From positions 146,189,935 to 146,253,934 of the forward strand of contig NC_135715.1 of assembly GCF_964656455.1 (NCBI RefSeq): a stretch of 64,000 nucleotides of DNA, written 5' to 3'. Source of the stretch: Halichoerus grypus (lineage: Eukaryota > Chordata > Mammalia > Carnivora > Phocidae). Below are positions 10,650 through 21,799 of this stretch, one piece after another. Made by a program: the position numbers and the translations under genes. Numbering within the stretch: the first letter of the stretch is position 1; each line of letters starts with the position of its first letter. The notes beneath the pieces were generated by a model. That model was not told the origin of the DNA, made no database searches, and saw nothing but the letters and a program-made list of their open reading frames with translations.

Positions 10650-11210
10650 GTTTTGGCTGGAGTTCCTCTTTGTAAGCCTCGCATCTTTCCGTCTCATCTT
10701 TTTACCTTGCAGTTTATTCCATGTATTGGTTTAGGAAGAGCCATTTATTTAGAATTGCCAGCTTGGCTCATCAGACTGCTCTGTCAAATGTTTCCCAAAT
10801 CTGTAGCTTTTCTAGGTTCCTTAAATGTGTGTGTGTGTGTGTTTTATTTCCTTATACTTTATGAACTAGGCCATTTCATGGAATCTATTTCATGAAAACA
10901 TTCAAAGCTGAAATTAATTTGGTATTTTTCTTTTTTGGAAGCATAAAGATGAATTCAGAAACCACCTTGAATCCCCTTCACTTCTATTCATATATGGATT
11001 CATTTATTCATATTATTACAATCTTCAAAAACTCAATCATCCATAAAATTGCAAAATATAGTTACATAACTTTTTTATTCTATAGAATACTCAAATAAAG
11101 ATTCAGTAGAGTCCCCTGTGTTCTGATATATCAGGTAAAACTTTAAAGAAAGGGGGCTGAAATGTGGCATTTCTCATAAGGCTATCACTGATAAATTCCC
11201 TTGTTATTAA
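10650..11210. other. Single-copy AT-rich sequence with a short (TG)n
   Basis: A GTGTGTGTGTGTGTG run lies at about 10826-10841. Frames of 80 and 68 codons here have no recognisable domain. Confidence 0.35.
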
Positions 11211-12300
11211 GCCCACTTATTAAATTATTTATTTCTGATGTTATATTTTTCATTTCTAGACTTCCCATTTTTCCTTTTTTACACTTTCCATATGTCTCCT
11301 AAAATATCTCATATGCCAAAACATGCTGTCCTCTTTTGCATTAGGCATTTTATCACAGTTAAGATCTTTGTCCAATAAATCTTAACCACTTCAGAGTATT
11401 TTTCTATTGATATTTTTCATCTCTTGACCAGAATCCTCATTTTCTTGCTTTTCCACATATCTCTTAATCTATAATTCCATGCCAGGTGTTTTTTTTTTTT
11501 TTAATTTTTTTTTTTTAAGGTTTTATTTATTTATTTGAGAGAGAGGTGAGAGAGAGAGAGAGCACAAGAGGGGGGAGCGGGAGAGGGAGAAGCAGACTCC
11601 CTGCTGAGCAGGGAGCCCGATGCGGGACTCGATCCCGGGCCTCCAGGATCATGACCTGAGCCGAAGGCAGTCGCTTAACCAACTGAGCCACCCAGGCGCC
11701 CAAATGCCAGGTGTTTTATATAAAAGAACAATGAAAGATGAAGCAATGCTTTTTTTTACACAAGAGTGGCATGTCCCTTTTGCTGGTAGGCCATTAGAGT
11801 GGAAACCGTGGCAGTCTGATCTTTGGTTCATCTGGATCAGGTCTTCATTACAACTTTATTTTGATTCTGTTTATCACTGGCTGCAAAGGTTTTTAGGCAA
11901 ACTCAGGATTTTTCCATGTGTTCTAAAGGCAAGAAAGGCTTTTCCCCCTGTATCATAGCTCATCTGTTCTGCTGATTGTTTGAATCTTTGGGAAGTTCTC
12001 TTATTTTGCAGTCCTACCTTAGTTCTCTGTGTAGGAATACACTCTATAATTTCCAGATCGTCTTGAAATGTTGTCTCTTAGCTTTCTTGCCTAGCATTTT
12101 GTTGGTGAGATATCAAATTTCCTGCCCCAATCTTCAGTAAGTGGAAGTTTAGAGTGACTTTTATAGCTCTGCACTCCCCTGCTCCCAGTATTTGAGGGAC
12201 TTTGCCTCCCCACCCTTTCTCAATCTTTCTCCCTCTTTCTCATTAGTTTATTCAAATAACATTGTGTCCTAAACTCTATGATGAGTTTATAAAAATAGCT
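11211..12300 (-). mobile_element. Probable very old L1 5' region remnant, interrupted by a SINE
   Basis: The T-rich plus strand (for example TTTTTCTATTGATATTTTTC, then ATTTTCTTGCTTTTCC) has the look and order of the antisense of ancient mammalian L1 5' untranslated regions. It resumes after the SINE at 11493-11703, which sits in a clean TSD. It is strongly diverged and non-coding; the 112-codon frame at 11620-11958 starts inside the SINE and is spurious. Confidence 0.45.
11493..11703 (-). mobile_element. Young CAN SINE, minus strand, perfect 14-bp TSD
   Basis: Poly-T with an internal AA, then TTTATTTATTTATTTGAGAG, GA-rich stretch, CCCGATGCGGGACTCGATCC, GATCATGACCTGAGCCG and the complement of the head GCCACCCAGGCGCCC. 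TSD ATGCCAGGTGTTTT at 11479-11492 and 11704-11717 is perfect. CpG sites (ATGCGGGACTCGATCCCGGG) are still present, which also suggests a young copy. Confidence 0.97.
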
Positions 12301-13320
12301 ATGATTTGAAGTTTACATGGCCTTTTGATGATTTTTCCCCTTTACGGAATATGTCTTTTATTTTCTGGCAGCTTCAGCATTTACTATTTATTTTCCTTTT
12401 CAGCAATTTGACTATGTTATGTGTAAGAGTTTTTTTCTTTTATTTACCCATGCTCTGAGCTTAGTGAGTTTTCTGCATCATTGGATTTATGTCTTTTGAA
12501 AAAAATCTTGGACCGTGCCTTTCAAATATTTTCTCTGTCTCATTCTTTCTCTCCTTTTCTTCTCAGAATAAAATTATATCCATGTTAAAATTGTTGACAT
12601 TGTTTCCAAGTTATAAGTATTTTTCTAAGATTTGTTTTCTCTTTGTTTTATGACTTGGATCTTTTATATTGACCTCTCTTCAAATACACTATTTTATTCC
12701 TTTGCTGTGTTCAAGTTTTGGTTAAGCCCATACATGAATTCATTTCAGTTATTGTGTTTTTTTCAGTTCTCCTGTTTAAATTGAGTAATTTCTGTAGCTC
12801 TTATTTCTCTGCTGAAATTCCCTTATGTTCTTAAATTTTGTCCACATTTTCCTCTAGAATTCTTAACACTTATCAAAGCTATTTTATATAACCTCCATGC
12901 TATATCCAAGCCCTCTGTAAGGGCCGATCCCTTTGTAGATTTATTTCTATTGACTGGCATGTTCTTTTGATTCTGGGTCACATGTTTTTGTTGTTATTTA
13001 TTTGTTTTGCTTTTTTGTGTGGCTGTTAATTTTTTTTAAATTATATAAAAATTATAAAAGTATATTTCTACAATTGTGTGGGGAAAAGAAGGGACTAAAG
13101 ATAGTAATATTTGCTACCAGAGGAATGTATACCCACTCCTTTCATCTACCTGTATGCTGGAAGACAGTACTGAGTCTCATTGTAGTTGAGCTGGATGGAG
13201 CCTTGGTAGAATTGGGTATAGAAAAGTTCCTTACAATTATTTCACAACTAGCTCCAAATATATTGAGGAAGATTAAGACTTTCTGTTCAACTGGCTAGTC
13301 TCTCAAGAACTCTTTAAGCA
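12301..13320 (-). mobile_element. Second old L1 5' region remnant
   Basis: The plus strand shows TTTTCAGCAATTTGACTATG, CATGCTCTGAGCTTAG, CTTTCAAATATTTTCTCTGT and later TTGATTCTGGGTCACATG, the antisense of the order found in ancient L1 5' regions. The related copy at 24180-26900 has the matching motifs in the same order (TTTTTCAGCAATTTAAATATG and CATTATTTCTCCAAATATTT). The 98-codon frame at 13002-13298 is not supported as a gene. Confidence 0.5.
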
Positions 13321-13514
13321 TTTATAGCCCATCTTTTAGGATTTTTAACCATTTTACACTTTAGAGCTCAGTAGCCAGGCTTTAGTGCCACTTGAAAGTT
13401 TTCTTTGCTCTATAGCCCACCAGCACTCCCAAGTTTTCCATACCACTCTGCTGACCAGACCTAGACTTTGATTGGGCACTCCTTTGTATTCAGTTAGCCC
13501 CATGCAGTTTGGGA

Positions 13515-14260
13515 ACATAAAAATTAGAACTATAAAACTTCTAGAATGAAACATACAAGACAAATGTAGCAGAACATTTTAAGATGTTGAATAGGCAAAA
13601 TTTCTTAGGTATGACATAAACATTGAAAAATATATAGTATAAATTAAACTTAAAATAAAATGCATCTGTTCTTTGAACGACATATTTAAGAAAATGAAAA
13701 TTAAATCTCAAATGTAGGAAAATATTATATAAGTGTTTGATTTGATATATATCAATGTGTAATATTGTATTGGTTATATCAATATATAATCATTTTGATA
13801 TATATGTATATCAAAGATCTTGTATCAAAAACATAAAGCGAACTAAAGCAGTCAATGATAAAAAAAAATTTCAATCAAAAATTGGGAAATTTTTGAAATG
13901 ATATTTCACAAAAGAAGATAAGTGAATGACCAATTACTATGTAAAAAGATACTCAACATAATAGGGCATCAGAAAGTACAAATTAAAATCCCATGAAATA
14001 CACTCCACACTCACTTGAATGGCAAAAAAAAAAAAAAAAAAGACTGCTAAATTTTGGCTAGGGTGTGGCATAACTACAACACTCAGACATTGTTGATGAA
14101 AATGTGAAATGGTACTACCATTTTGGAAAACAATCTGAATTTCTCATACAGTTAAACACAAACATGTGGATAGGACTGAAGTATTCAAGTCATAGGCATT
14201 CTCCCAGGGAAATTACATCTATACACAGAAAAAATCCACGTGCTCTAAATATATCTTGAA
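13515..14260 (+). mobile_element. Old L1 ORF2 3' part, plus strand
   Basis: In sense this follows ORF2: ATAAAACTTCTAGAATGAAA, later TTTCACAAAAGAAGATAAGT, AAGATACTCAACATAATAGG, AAAATGGTACTACC-type sequence and TTTTGGAAAACAATCTGAAT. Reading frames are destroyed by many stops and an A run at 14022-14041. Typical of an L1 that inserted well before the carnivore radiation. Confidence 0.8.
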
Positions 14261-15385
14261 CTTTATTACTCTTGTACACATTGCATTTTACTTTGAAAAT
14301 ATTGTCCCAGTGAACTCTTTCTGAAATGTTAATTCTTTGTGAGCACAGCAAATATCTCTTCCTTCTTAGGTAATCCCAGTTTTAATAAGCTGAAATGTCA
14401 TCTACTTCTTGTACTCCAATAACACTTGAGATATATCCAATAATATTGCTTTATTGCTGTTTTTTACTAATGAGAAGCTCTGAAACCACGGATGGGACTT
14501 ACCAAATGGAAAAATACATGGTTTTGTGGTTAGATGGAGGCTTATCCATTTGAGGAGAGCTCTTCAAATGCCAGTATCTCAAGGCCTTTTTAGGTATTTG
14601 GAGGATATTCCTTTAAATTACTACCTCTTTGGTTATCAGCTTAAGTTCATTTTTCAGAACGAGAAGTATAAAATCTACTATATACACTTTCATCCCTACT
14701 TTCTATTGTTATTGGTAACTATAAATGTAAAAAGCCCCAGTTACAAATTTTGCATAAAATTAAACTCCTCTTATCCAGCAGAGTGGAAGAGGGGTTTCAC
14801 TGGAAAAATTAAACCCATTCATGTTTTATTTTCAGATTCATACATGTTCTTATTTCTCACTATTAAGTATGAAACTACAGTCAAATCATCATTAGCTATA
14901 TAGCATTAGCTATAATCCCAATCATAAAATACATAGAAACAAACAAACAAAAACAACAAAAAAACCAACAAAGAAAAAAATGGGATAAGACTTAAAAAAA
15001 ATCAGAAACAGTGTAAACAGTAAAAGAAAACTTCAGCAATCAAATATGTATAGCTTTTTGTATGTCAGTTATACTTTAATAGTTTTAAAAATAAAGATGA
15101 AGGAATTGAAAAAAAATAAAATAACACCCTGTATTTCCAAAATAAAAAAAAATTAACAAAATAGTAGAGTGATAAGAGACTGTATTGCATTCATGAAACA
15201 ATAGAAGTGGATGTTGTTTTAAAAGAATTAATTTAAAAACTCTAAAAAAGTAGATAGGAAACCTTCAAGAAACACTCATTAATATGATCAGTAGAAATTA
15301 TGGCAACAAAAAATTTTTTAGACAAACTATAAGAAAATTACAGGATCAATTCTGGAGATAACTGGAAAAGAAAACTGAAAAAAAA
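14261..15385. other. AT-rich sequence with a 125-codon frame of unknown meaning
   Basis: The plus-strand frame 14526-14903 has many aromatic and hydrophobic residues but no domain I recognise, no start context or splice signal that stands out, and no gene neighbour. I regard it as chance. 15040-15090 resembles the last bases of an old L1 (TATGTCAGTTATACTTTAAT). Confidence 0.35.
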
Positions 15386-16400
15386 AAAAGGAAAATATTA
15401 CGGGCGCGTGGGTGACTCAGTCAGTTAAGGGTCTGCCTTCTGCTTAGGTCATGATCCCAGAGACCTGGGATTGAGTCCCACCTTGGGTTCCCTGCTCAGT
15501 GGGGAGCCTGCTTCTTCTCCTTCTCCTCCCCGCTTTTGCTCTCTTTTGCTATTTCTGTCGCTTTCTCTGTCTCTCTCTCTCTCTCAAATAAATAAAAAAT
15601 CTTAAAAAAAGGAAAATATTAAAGAAATAATAAAATGAAGCTTTGCAGAACTGAGAGATATTACAATTTAAAGAAGCCCACTAAGTTCTCAGAATTAGGA
15701 CTGGACAAAATGCAACAACCTGGAATTTCAAATCATAAGCAGAAAAAATCCAATGATTTTCTGTGTGGGTGAGGGTGATAGTCTCTCATACAAGAGTAAT
15801 AAAAATCAGAGTAGCATCAGATTTTTAAAAATCAATTATGAATGCTAGAAGACAATGTTCTTTTTAAATTTCTGAGAACAAATTAGTTCTATACCAGAAT
15901 TCAATACTCACCTGGATTATCAATTATTTTTGATAACAGAATAAAAATATTTTCAGACATATAAAGACAATAGCAAATATATTTCCCATATTTTCTTTAG
16001 GAAACCCATACAAATATATTCTTGCATCGAGAACATCAACATCCCCATAACCACCACCACCAATAACAACAACCGAAATGCAGGAGAAGAGAACAGAAAC
16101 CAAGAAATTCCAGAGCCATCCTAAGTAAAAACTGGATTATCATCAGAGGAGCATTTTCAAAAAGCTACTAGATGGAGGAACAAAAATGTCTAAAAATAAA
16201 AATAGTTTTAAAGCAGGAAGAGGGGTTAAAAAAGATAAACTTACATAGTTACCAATACATGCAAGTAAGAAAAATTAATAATGAGAAATCTTCTGTACAA
16301 CACTGTACCTATAGGTTATACTGTATTTTACACTTAAAAATCTTTTAAGAGGGTAGACCTCATGCTAAGTGTTTTACCAACAACAAAATAAAATTTAAAG
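15286..16400 (+). mobile_element. Old L1 pieces, plus strand, interrupted by a SINE
   Basis: After the SINE (15401-15606) the sense strand shows TGCTAGAAGACAATGTTC, ATACCAGAATTCAATACTC and TTTTCAGACATATAAAGACA, matching the middle region of old L1s. 16290-16400 carries an old L1 3' UTR motif (AAGAGGGTAGACCTCATGC) and its A-rich end. Strongly diverged; no frame survives. Confidence 0.6.
15401..15606 (+). mobile_element. CAN SINE, plus strand, with perfect TSD
   Basis: Head GGGCGCGTGGGTGACTCAG, GGTCATGATCCCAGAGACC, CT-rich stretch and CAAATAAATAAAAAATC tail. TSD AAAAGGAAAATATTA at 15386-15400 and 15607-15621. Confidence 0.95.
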
Positions 16401-16889
16401 AAAGAAAAAAGATGGATGGGAAACAATAGCAATGTGGAATTTTTATCACTGGACAGTGTTTGGCATGACATTGACTAATAAATTCGAAGTCAAAGTGGTG
16501 TAAGTTCTCATTATTAATTGAAAATTTGTGGTAAAACTATTGATACAGGATATTGTGATAGACTTTATTTCTTGTCCTTGTCTTGGTAATTGAGACTAAA
16601 ACTAGGAACAGAGTGGTTTCAAGTAACAAATGTTTTATGTCCAGGTACCACCTCCAGGATTTAGTTGGAATAAATTAATCCAATACCAAGAAACATCAAC
16701 ACAGCTGTTCATCTTTGAAAACATAAGGCTCAAGGAAAAGTGGATTCTATAGTCTGGAATTATTCATCAAGGAAGAAGTGAAGCTGTGTTTTGTATCCTA
16801 CTCTCCAAGAAGATGGGAGTGGTTTTTTTCTCCCCAAAACTAAGGAATATAGTGCCGGTGTAAAGATGTTCAATCCTAATTGTCACAAA
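16401..16889. other. AT-rich single-copy sequence
   Basis: No gene or repeat family recognised. Confidence 0.35.
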
Positions 16890-16905
16890 AGAAAATGAAT
16901 AGATA

Positions 16906-16938
16906 TCGCTTCTCGGCCTTTTGGCTGAGATCAAGTGA
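16906..16938 (+). pseudogene. 33-nt fragment of U2 snRNA in a 16-bp TSD
   Basis: TCGCTTCTCGGCCTTTTGGC followed by TGAGATCAAGTGA matches the 5' end of U2 spliceosomal RNA (nt 1 to 33, with the first A shared with the flank). One base differs: A23 is G. It stops just before the branch-site recognition sequence, so it cannot function. AGAAAATGAATAGATA flanks it exactly at 16890-16905 and 16939-16954, showing it was inserted by target-primed reverse transcription. There is no poly-A. Truncation at the 3' side with a full 5' end is unlike ordinary 5'-truncated processed copies. Confidence 0.9.
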
Positions 16939-16954
16939 AGAAAATGAATAGATA

Positions 16955-18010
16955 ATATCTAAAGTTGATAAAATATTGTGAAGCATAAAATTTAAAACTT
17001 GTGGGAGAACTAATTGCAGAAAACATGGAAAGATGTGTTTGCCTGATGTTGGGAGTATAGGATTGAAGGTTAGGACTGGTGAGAGGCAGCAGGTCAGTAT
17101 TCTTGTTTTTCATTTACATCATTCAATAATATTTACCTATATGTATGCATTAATTCAACAAAATATGTGTGTGTGTGTGCATTTGTGTGTTTAAAAGGGA
17201 TATATTTATGGAAGATACTAAAGAAAGAAAATGAGCCACTGACTAATGAAGCAGGGTGTTAAAGGAAAACTCATCCTTGAGAACAATTTTCTAAAGTAGG
17301 GTGACATAGATGAGCTTTAGAAACTACAACTTCTAAACCCAAGCTTTGTAATTACAGAAAATAGACTTTCTGAATACACCCACAATTGATCTGACTATAG
17401 AGGAATGGTTCTGGATATTAAGGTTATAAAATACCGTAATATGTAAAATATCACATTTTCTTATTAAAAAATTAAGAATATAATCATGCACTGTATTTGC
17501 ACAAGTAAAAATACATATCTAAATTCAATATTTAGCTTTGAAATAATTTTATACCCACAAAATTTAAAAATGCAGTCAAACGGCATATTTGAGGAAATGA
17601 CCACAGGGAATATTCTGTGGATATAAGAGACCTAAACATTCAATTGTCAACATTAGTCAACCAAGAAAGAAAAAGATGAACATAACACTCTTCTCCTAAA
17701 TTGTTGTCTCAGCTTCCATTAATCCAATAACACATGGATGAATCTTTTCTGCTACACTAAAATTCAGTTTCTGATTGGTACTTTGTCACTTTTTCATCAT
17801 TCTAAACAATGCCAATTTAAGTTAGATGATAGTGGCCATGTAAATACCTGATGTGTCTAAATGATGAAACACCAGTCCTTACCAAAAATGATAAAGCAGC
17901 ACAGACTCAGTATCAGTTATGAAAGCTCTTTTAGTTCTTAGGTTATAATTTTTTCTTAACTAAAAAATAGCACCAATTAAGTACAAGATCATTAATAGAC
18001 TTGAAATCTT
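16955..18010. other. AT-rich single-copy sequence with a short (TG)n
   Basis: GTGTGTGTGTGTG run at 17167-17179. No gene or repeat family recognised. Confidence 0.4.
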
Positions 18011-18025
18011 TTCATAAGAATTTTA

Positions 18026-18224
18026 TTTTTTTTTTTTAAAGATTTTTTTTTTATTTATTTATTTGAGAGAGAATGAGAGAGAGCACATGAGAGGGGGGAG
18101 GGTCAGAGGGAGAAGCAGACTCCCCGCCGAGCAGGGAGCCCGATGCGGGACTCGATCCAGGGACTCCAGGATCATGACCTGAGCCGAAGGCAGTCGCTTA
18201 ACCAACTGAGCCACCCAGGCGCCC
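18026..18224 (-). mobile_element. Young CAN SINE, minus strand, perfect TSD
   Basis: Antisense SINE with CCCGATGCGGGACTCGATCC and GCCACCCAGGCGCCC. TSD TTCATAAGAATTTTA at 18011-18025 and 18225-18239. Very close in sequence to the copy at 11493-11703, so the two belong to one recent subfamily. Confidence 0.97.
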
Positions 18225-18239
18225 TTCATAAGAATTTTA

Positions 18240-19194
18240 AAAATTATTATGTAAAGCCTGAAAATATAAAAGGTGCAATTCTCATTGTCATTTTTAAAAT
18301 ACTATTTTTCTTTTATCTTAGGATTTTTATATTCTTGCATAATGGCATTTATGAATACTTAGAATCTCTAAAAGAACTGACAATTGCACTATCTGCAAAA
18401 TACTATAAATTATGTTCATAGAAAAACAATATTTGATGGATCTCAAACGGCAAACCATCATCTGATGAAGTACATATATATCAAGATAGAGTACTTTGGT
18501 TCACATGTAGCACTGATAGACACTAGATTTATATGCTTTGTGACTACAATGAATAGAATTTAGTTTCATTGATTACATTTTGAAGTCATACTTTTAGTTC
18601 AGTTTCAATATTTCAAGGTATTATGGAATTACTTATTTTATTATGGTAAGATTAGAAATTAATATTTTGAAAAAGGAATAGGAGAAATTAATTACTATTT
18701 ACCCCATGTGGTACTGGGCAAATTAACATGGTCTGAAAGTATAATAAAGCATTATTTATATAAATGTATGTGGTTCTGTTCTTTTAGATATTTGTTATTT
18801 AGAGAAATTTGTAGTTTATGTAAGCTATTTTCTCTATGTATAAACCTTTAAAATCTTTATCATAAAGACTGGAATAAAAGTGTATCTCACTATTTATATT
18901 ACATAATTGTCAGTGAAAATACAATAAAAATGTTTTAATGTAGATAGCATTAACATGTGGAGAAAATCAATGTTGCATTTTCTGCCAAGATTTAATGTAA
19001 AAAAAAAAAAATCCTACAAAGTTACCTAAAACACTTGCCAATTTCACATATATAAGAGCCTAAAGCATTACACTATAGTATATGGATTTATCTGGTTTTT
19101 AAAAACTAAAGCTTTTTGTGCCCATGTTTCCAGCTATAAAAATGATACATTTGTTATTTGAAAAGTGATATATGAAAAAATATATAACTGAGGA
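18240..19194. other. AT-rich single-copy sequence
   Basis: No gene or repeat family recognised apart from an A run at 19001-19012. Confidence 0.4.
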
Positions 19195-20040
19195 TTTTTC
19201 AATTTGGGGAAAGATGAAGTAAGTTCACCCCTTTCTCTCCCACAGAACAATACAACTATAAAACTTTGACAGAATGCATGGCCCAGCTGTTTGAGAACTC
19301 TGAAATGTAAACAGCAACAGGCAGATTGAAATAAAACACCATATCAAAGTGCCTCCAAACTGGTGATGAGTTTACCATTTTGTATCCTTTAGTGTCTCCT
19401 GGCCTGAGTTTAACTCAGTTGGGAACCTCAGACTGGGCACTGTGGGGCAAAAACAGCAACAACAACAACAAAAAAACAGTTCAGGAAAAGCTGTTCAGTT
19501 CTAGCTTGAGAAGTGAAAAGTGAATTATAAGGAGGAAATATAGAGAGGAAATATATAAAGAGGAAATAACATTTTTTTTCTCTCTCTTTCTCTCACACTG
19601 TAGACTCTAGGTAGCCCTGCAGAGACTTTTGTCTCTCATCTCTCCAAGCTATAGATTCAGAGGGTGGGGCCAAAGCCCAACTGTCTCCTCTCTCTATTTC
19701 TATATCCTCTCACCTGTTGGTCCTGGATGGTTCAACAGCAAAAAAAAAAAAAAAAAAAAGTCTTTAATAAGGCAATGGGGGCGGGGGACACAAAGGAACA
19801 GACAAATGCTAGGGAGATTTTAGAGAGAAGATTGGAAACAAACTCAGTACCAGAATGGAGATGAGAGAAGTTGGTGAACTTCAAGATAGATCAATAGCAT
19901 TTATTCCATCTGAACATCTGGGAGTGAGAGGGGGAAAAAATGAAAGAAAATAATGAATAAAGCTTCAGGAACCTATGGAACAACAATAAAAGGTTATAAC
20001 TTTGGAGTTCCATAAGAAAAAGATAAAGGATATGATGCTA

Positions 20041-20241
20041 GGAGTGCCTGAGTGGCTTAGTCTAAGTGTTTGCCTTTGGCTCAGGTCATGATCCCAGGAT
20101 CCTGAGATTGAGCCCAGCATCATGCTCCTTGCTCAGTGGGGAGCCTGCTTCTCCCTCTCCCTCTGCCTGCCACTCCCCCTGCTTGTGCTCTCTCTCTCAC
20201 TATCTCTCTCTCTGTGTCACACATAAATAAAAATCTTAAAA
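20041..20241 (+). mobile_element. CAN SINE, plus strand, perfect 16-bp TSD
   Basis: Head GGAGTGCCTGAGTGGCTTAG, GGTCATGATCCCAGGATCC, CT-rich stretch, CACATAAATAAAAATC tail. TSD AAAGGATATGATGCTA at 20025-20040 and 20242-20257. Confidence 0.95.
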
Positions 20242-20578
20242 AAAGGATATGATGCTAAAAATGTATTTGAAGAAACAATGGATTGAAAATCTTATATTTG
20301 ATGAAAGATGTAAACCTACAGATTCATGAAGCTGAATGAATCCCAAACAGAATAAACACAAAGAAATGTGTGCCCAGATAAATAATAATCAACACTGCTG
20401 AAAACCAAAAACAAATAAAAATCTAGAAAGCACCCAAGAGAAAAATGGCTCATTATCTATAGGGGAACAATAATTTGAATGACTGCAGATTTCTCACCTC
20501 AAACCATGGGGGCCAGAAGAAAGGGGCACAGCATTTTTTTTTAATTGGGAAAGAAAAGAGCTGTCAAGCCAGAGTTCT

Positions 20579-20785
20579 TTTTTTTTTTTTTTTTAAAGAT
20601 TTTATTTATTTATTTGACGTAGAGAGAGACAGTGAGAGAGGGAACACAAGCAGGGGAAGTGGGAGAGGGAGAAGCAGGCTTCCCGCAGAGCAGGGAGCCC
20701 GATGTGGGGCTCGATCCCAGGACCTTGAGATCATGACCTGAGCCGAAGGCAGTCGCTTAACCAACTGAGCCACCCAGGCGCCCCC
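20579..20785 (-). mobile_element. CAN SINE, minus strand, perfect TSD
   Basis: Poly-T, AGATTTTATTTATTTATTTG, CCCGATGTGGGGCTCGATCC, GATCATGACCTGAGCCG, GCCACCCAGGCGCC. TSD CAAGCCAGAGTTCT at 20565-20578 and 20786-20799. Confidence 0.96.
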
Positions 20786-21590
20786 CAAGCCAGAGTTCTA
20801 TATTAAGTAAAGATATTCTTCAGGGTAATGGGGAAATAAAGATATTCTCAGATAAAGGAAAGCTAAAAATAGCCTGTAAAATGCTATAAAATAATTGTTA
20901 AAAGAATTTCTTCAGGCAGTAGAAAAATGATACTGGAAGGAATCTTGGAAAGTCAGGAATAAACTCATCGGAATTTCAGTATATGGAGAGGCGAAACTGA
21001 CTCCTATAGCCAGAGGACAGTAAGGGCTGGTTGTATGGTGAAAGGCTTCTATATTCAACTGAAGTGATAATGTATTGATTCTAAATAAACTGTACAAAGT
21101 TATGAATGTATTTTCCATCCCTAAAAGAAAACTAAAGGAAAAAGATCTTTAGTAGGTAAATAGATAAATAAATTAGGGAACAACCATATACTAGAATACT
21201 AGTCATCAACCATATACTAGAATACATGCACAATTTGGATATATGTTGATACATGGTATGTCCAATGACTTGAATGGATCTCAAAGGTATTCTAATGAGT
21301 GAAAGAAATCATTTTCAGGAGGTTACATATGATATGACTTCCTATCAATGGCATTCTAGAAAAAAAAAATGGTGGTATAAATAACAGATTAGTGGTTTCC
21401 AAAAGTCACAGGATAGTGTAACTACAAAGAGAGAGCATAAGGGAGTTTTTTGAGGTAATGAAATTCTCTCTATCAGTATTATGTTGCTGATTGCATAAAA
21501 TTATGTATTAAAATTTGTAGAATTAGCCAACAAAGAAAAAAGAAGTCCATTTTACTGCATCATAATTTCAAAAATTAACCAAATCTTTTT

Positions 21591-21793
21591 ATTTTATTTT
21601 TTATTTTTAAGATTTAATTTATTTATTTTATTTCTAAGACTTAATTTATTTATTTGACAGAGAGAGAGAGCATGGGCAGGACATAGGGGCAGAGGGAGAA
21701 GCAGATTCCCACACAGGGCTAGATCACAGGACCCTGACATCATGACCTGAGCTGAAGGCAGATGCTTAACTGAGTGAGCCACCCAGGTGCCCC
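21591..21793 (-). mobile_element. CAN SINE, minus strand, diverged
   Basis: Ends in GCCACCCAGGTGCCCC and holds CATCATGACCTGAGC. The tail side has a duplicated AAGATTTAATTTATTTATTT-like block, so the A-rich tail has been rearranged. Flanking repeats are only approximate. Confidence 0.9.
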
Positions 21794-21799
21794 AAAACA

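Larger units (their letters stand above)
19195..21560 (+). mobile_element. Old L1, plus strand, with three nested SINEs at or near it
   Basis: In sense the order is: 5' region (19200-20030, ending with ACCTATGGAACAACAATAAA); a middle region with AACCATGGGGGCCAGAAGA, AAGAGCTGTCAAGCCAGAG and TTTCTTCAGGCAGTAG (20258-20960); and 3' ORF2/UTR sequence with TGAATGGATCTCAAAGGTAT and GATTAGTGGTTTCC (21230-21560). Most of ORF2 is deleted between 20990 and about 21200. SINEs at 20041 and 20579 are inserted into it. Non-coding. Confidence 0.65.

Noticed and set aside
11620..11958. 112-codon frame starting MRDSIPGLQDHDLSRRQSLN
   Set aside because: The start lies in a CAN SINE; the same peptide start appears in antisense or sense SINE copies at 18143 and 51465, so it is a SINE by-product.
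14526..14903. 125-codon plus-strand frame
   Set aside because: No domain, no gene context, AT-rich; length is compatible with chance over 64 kb.
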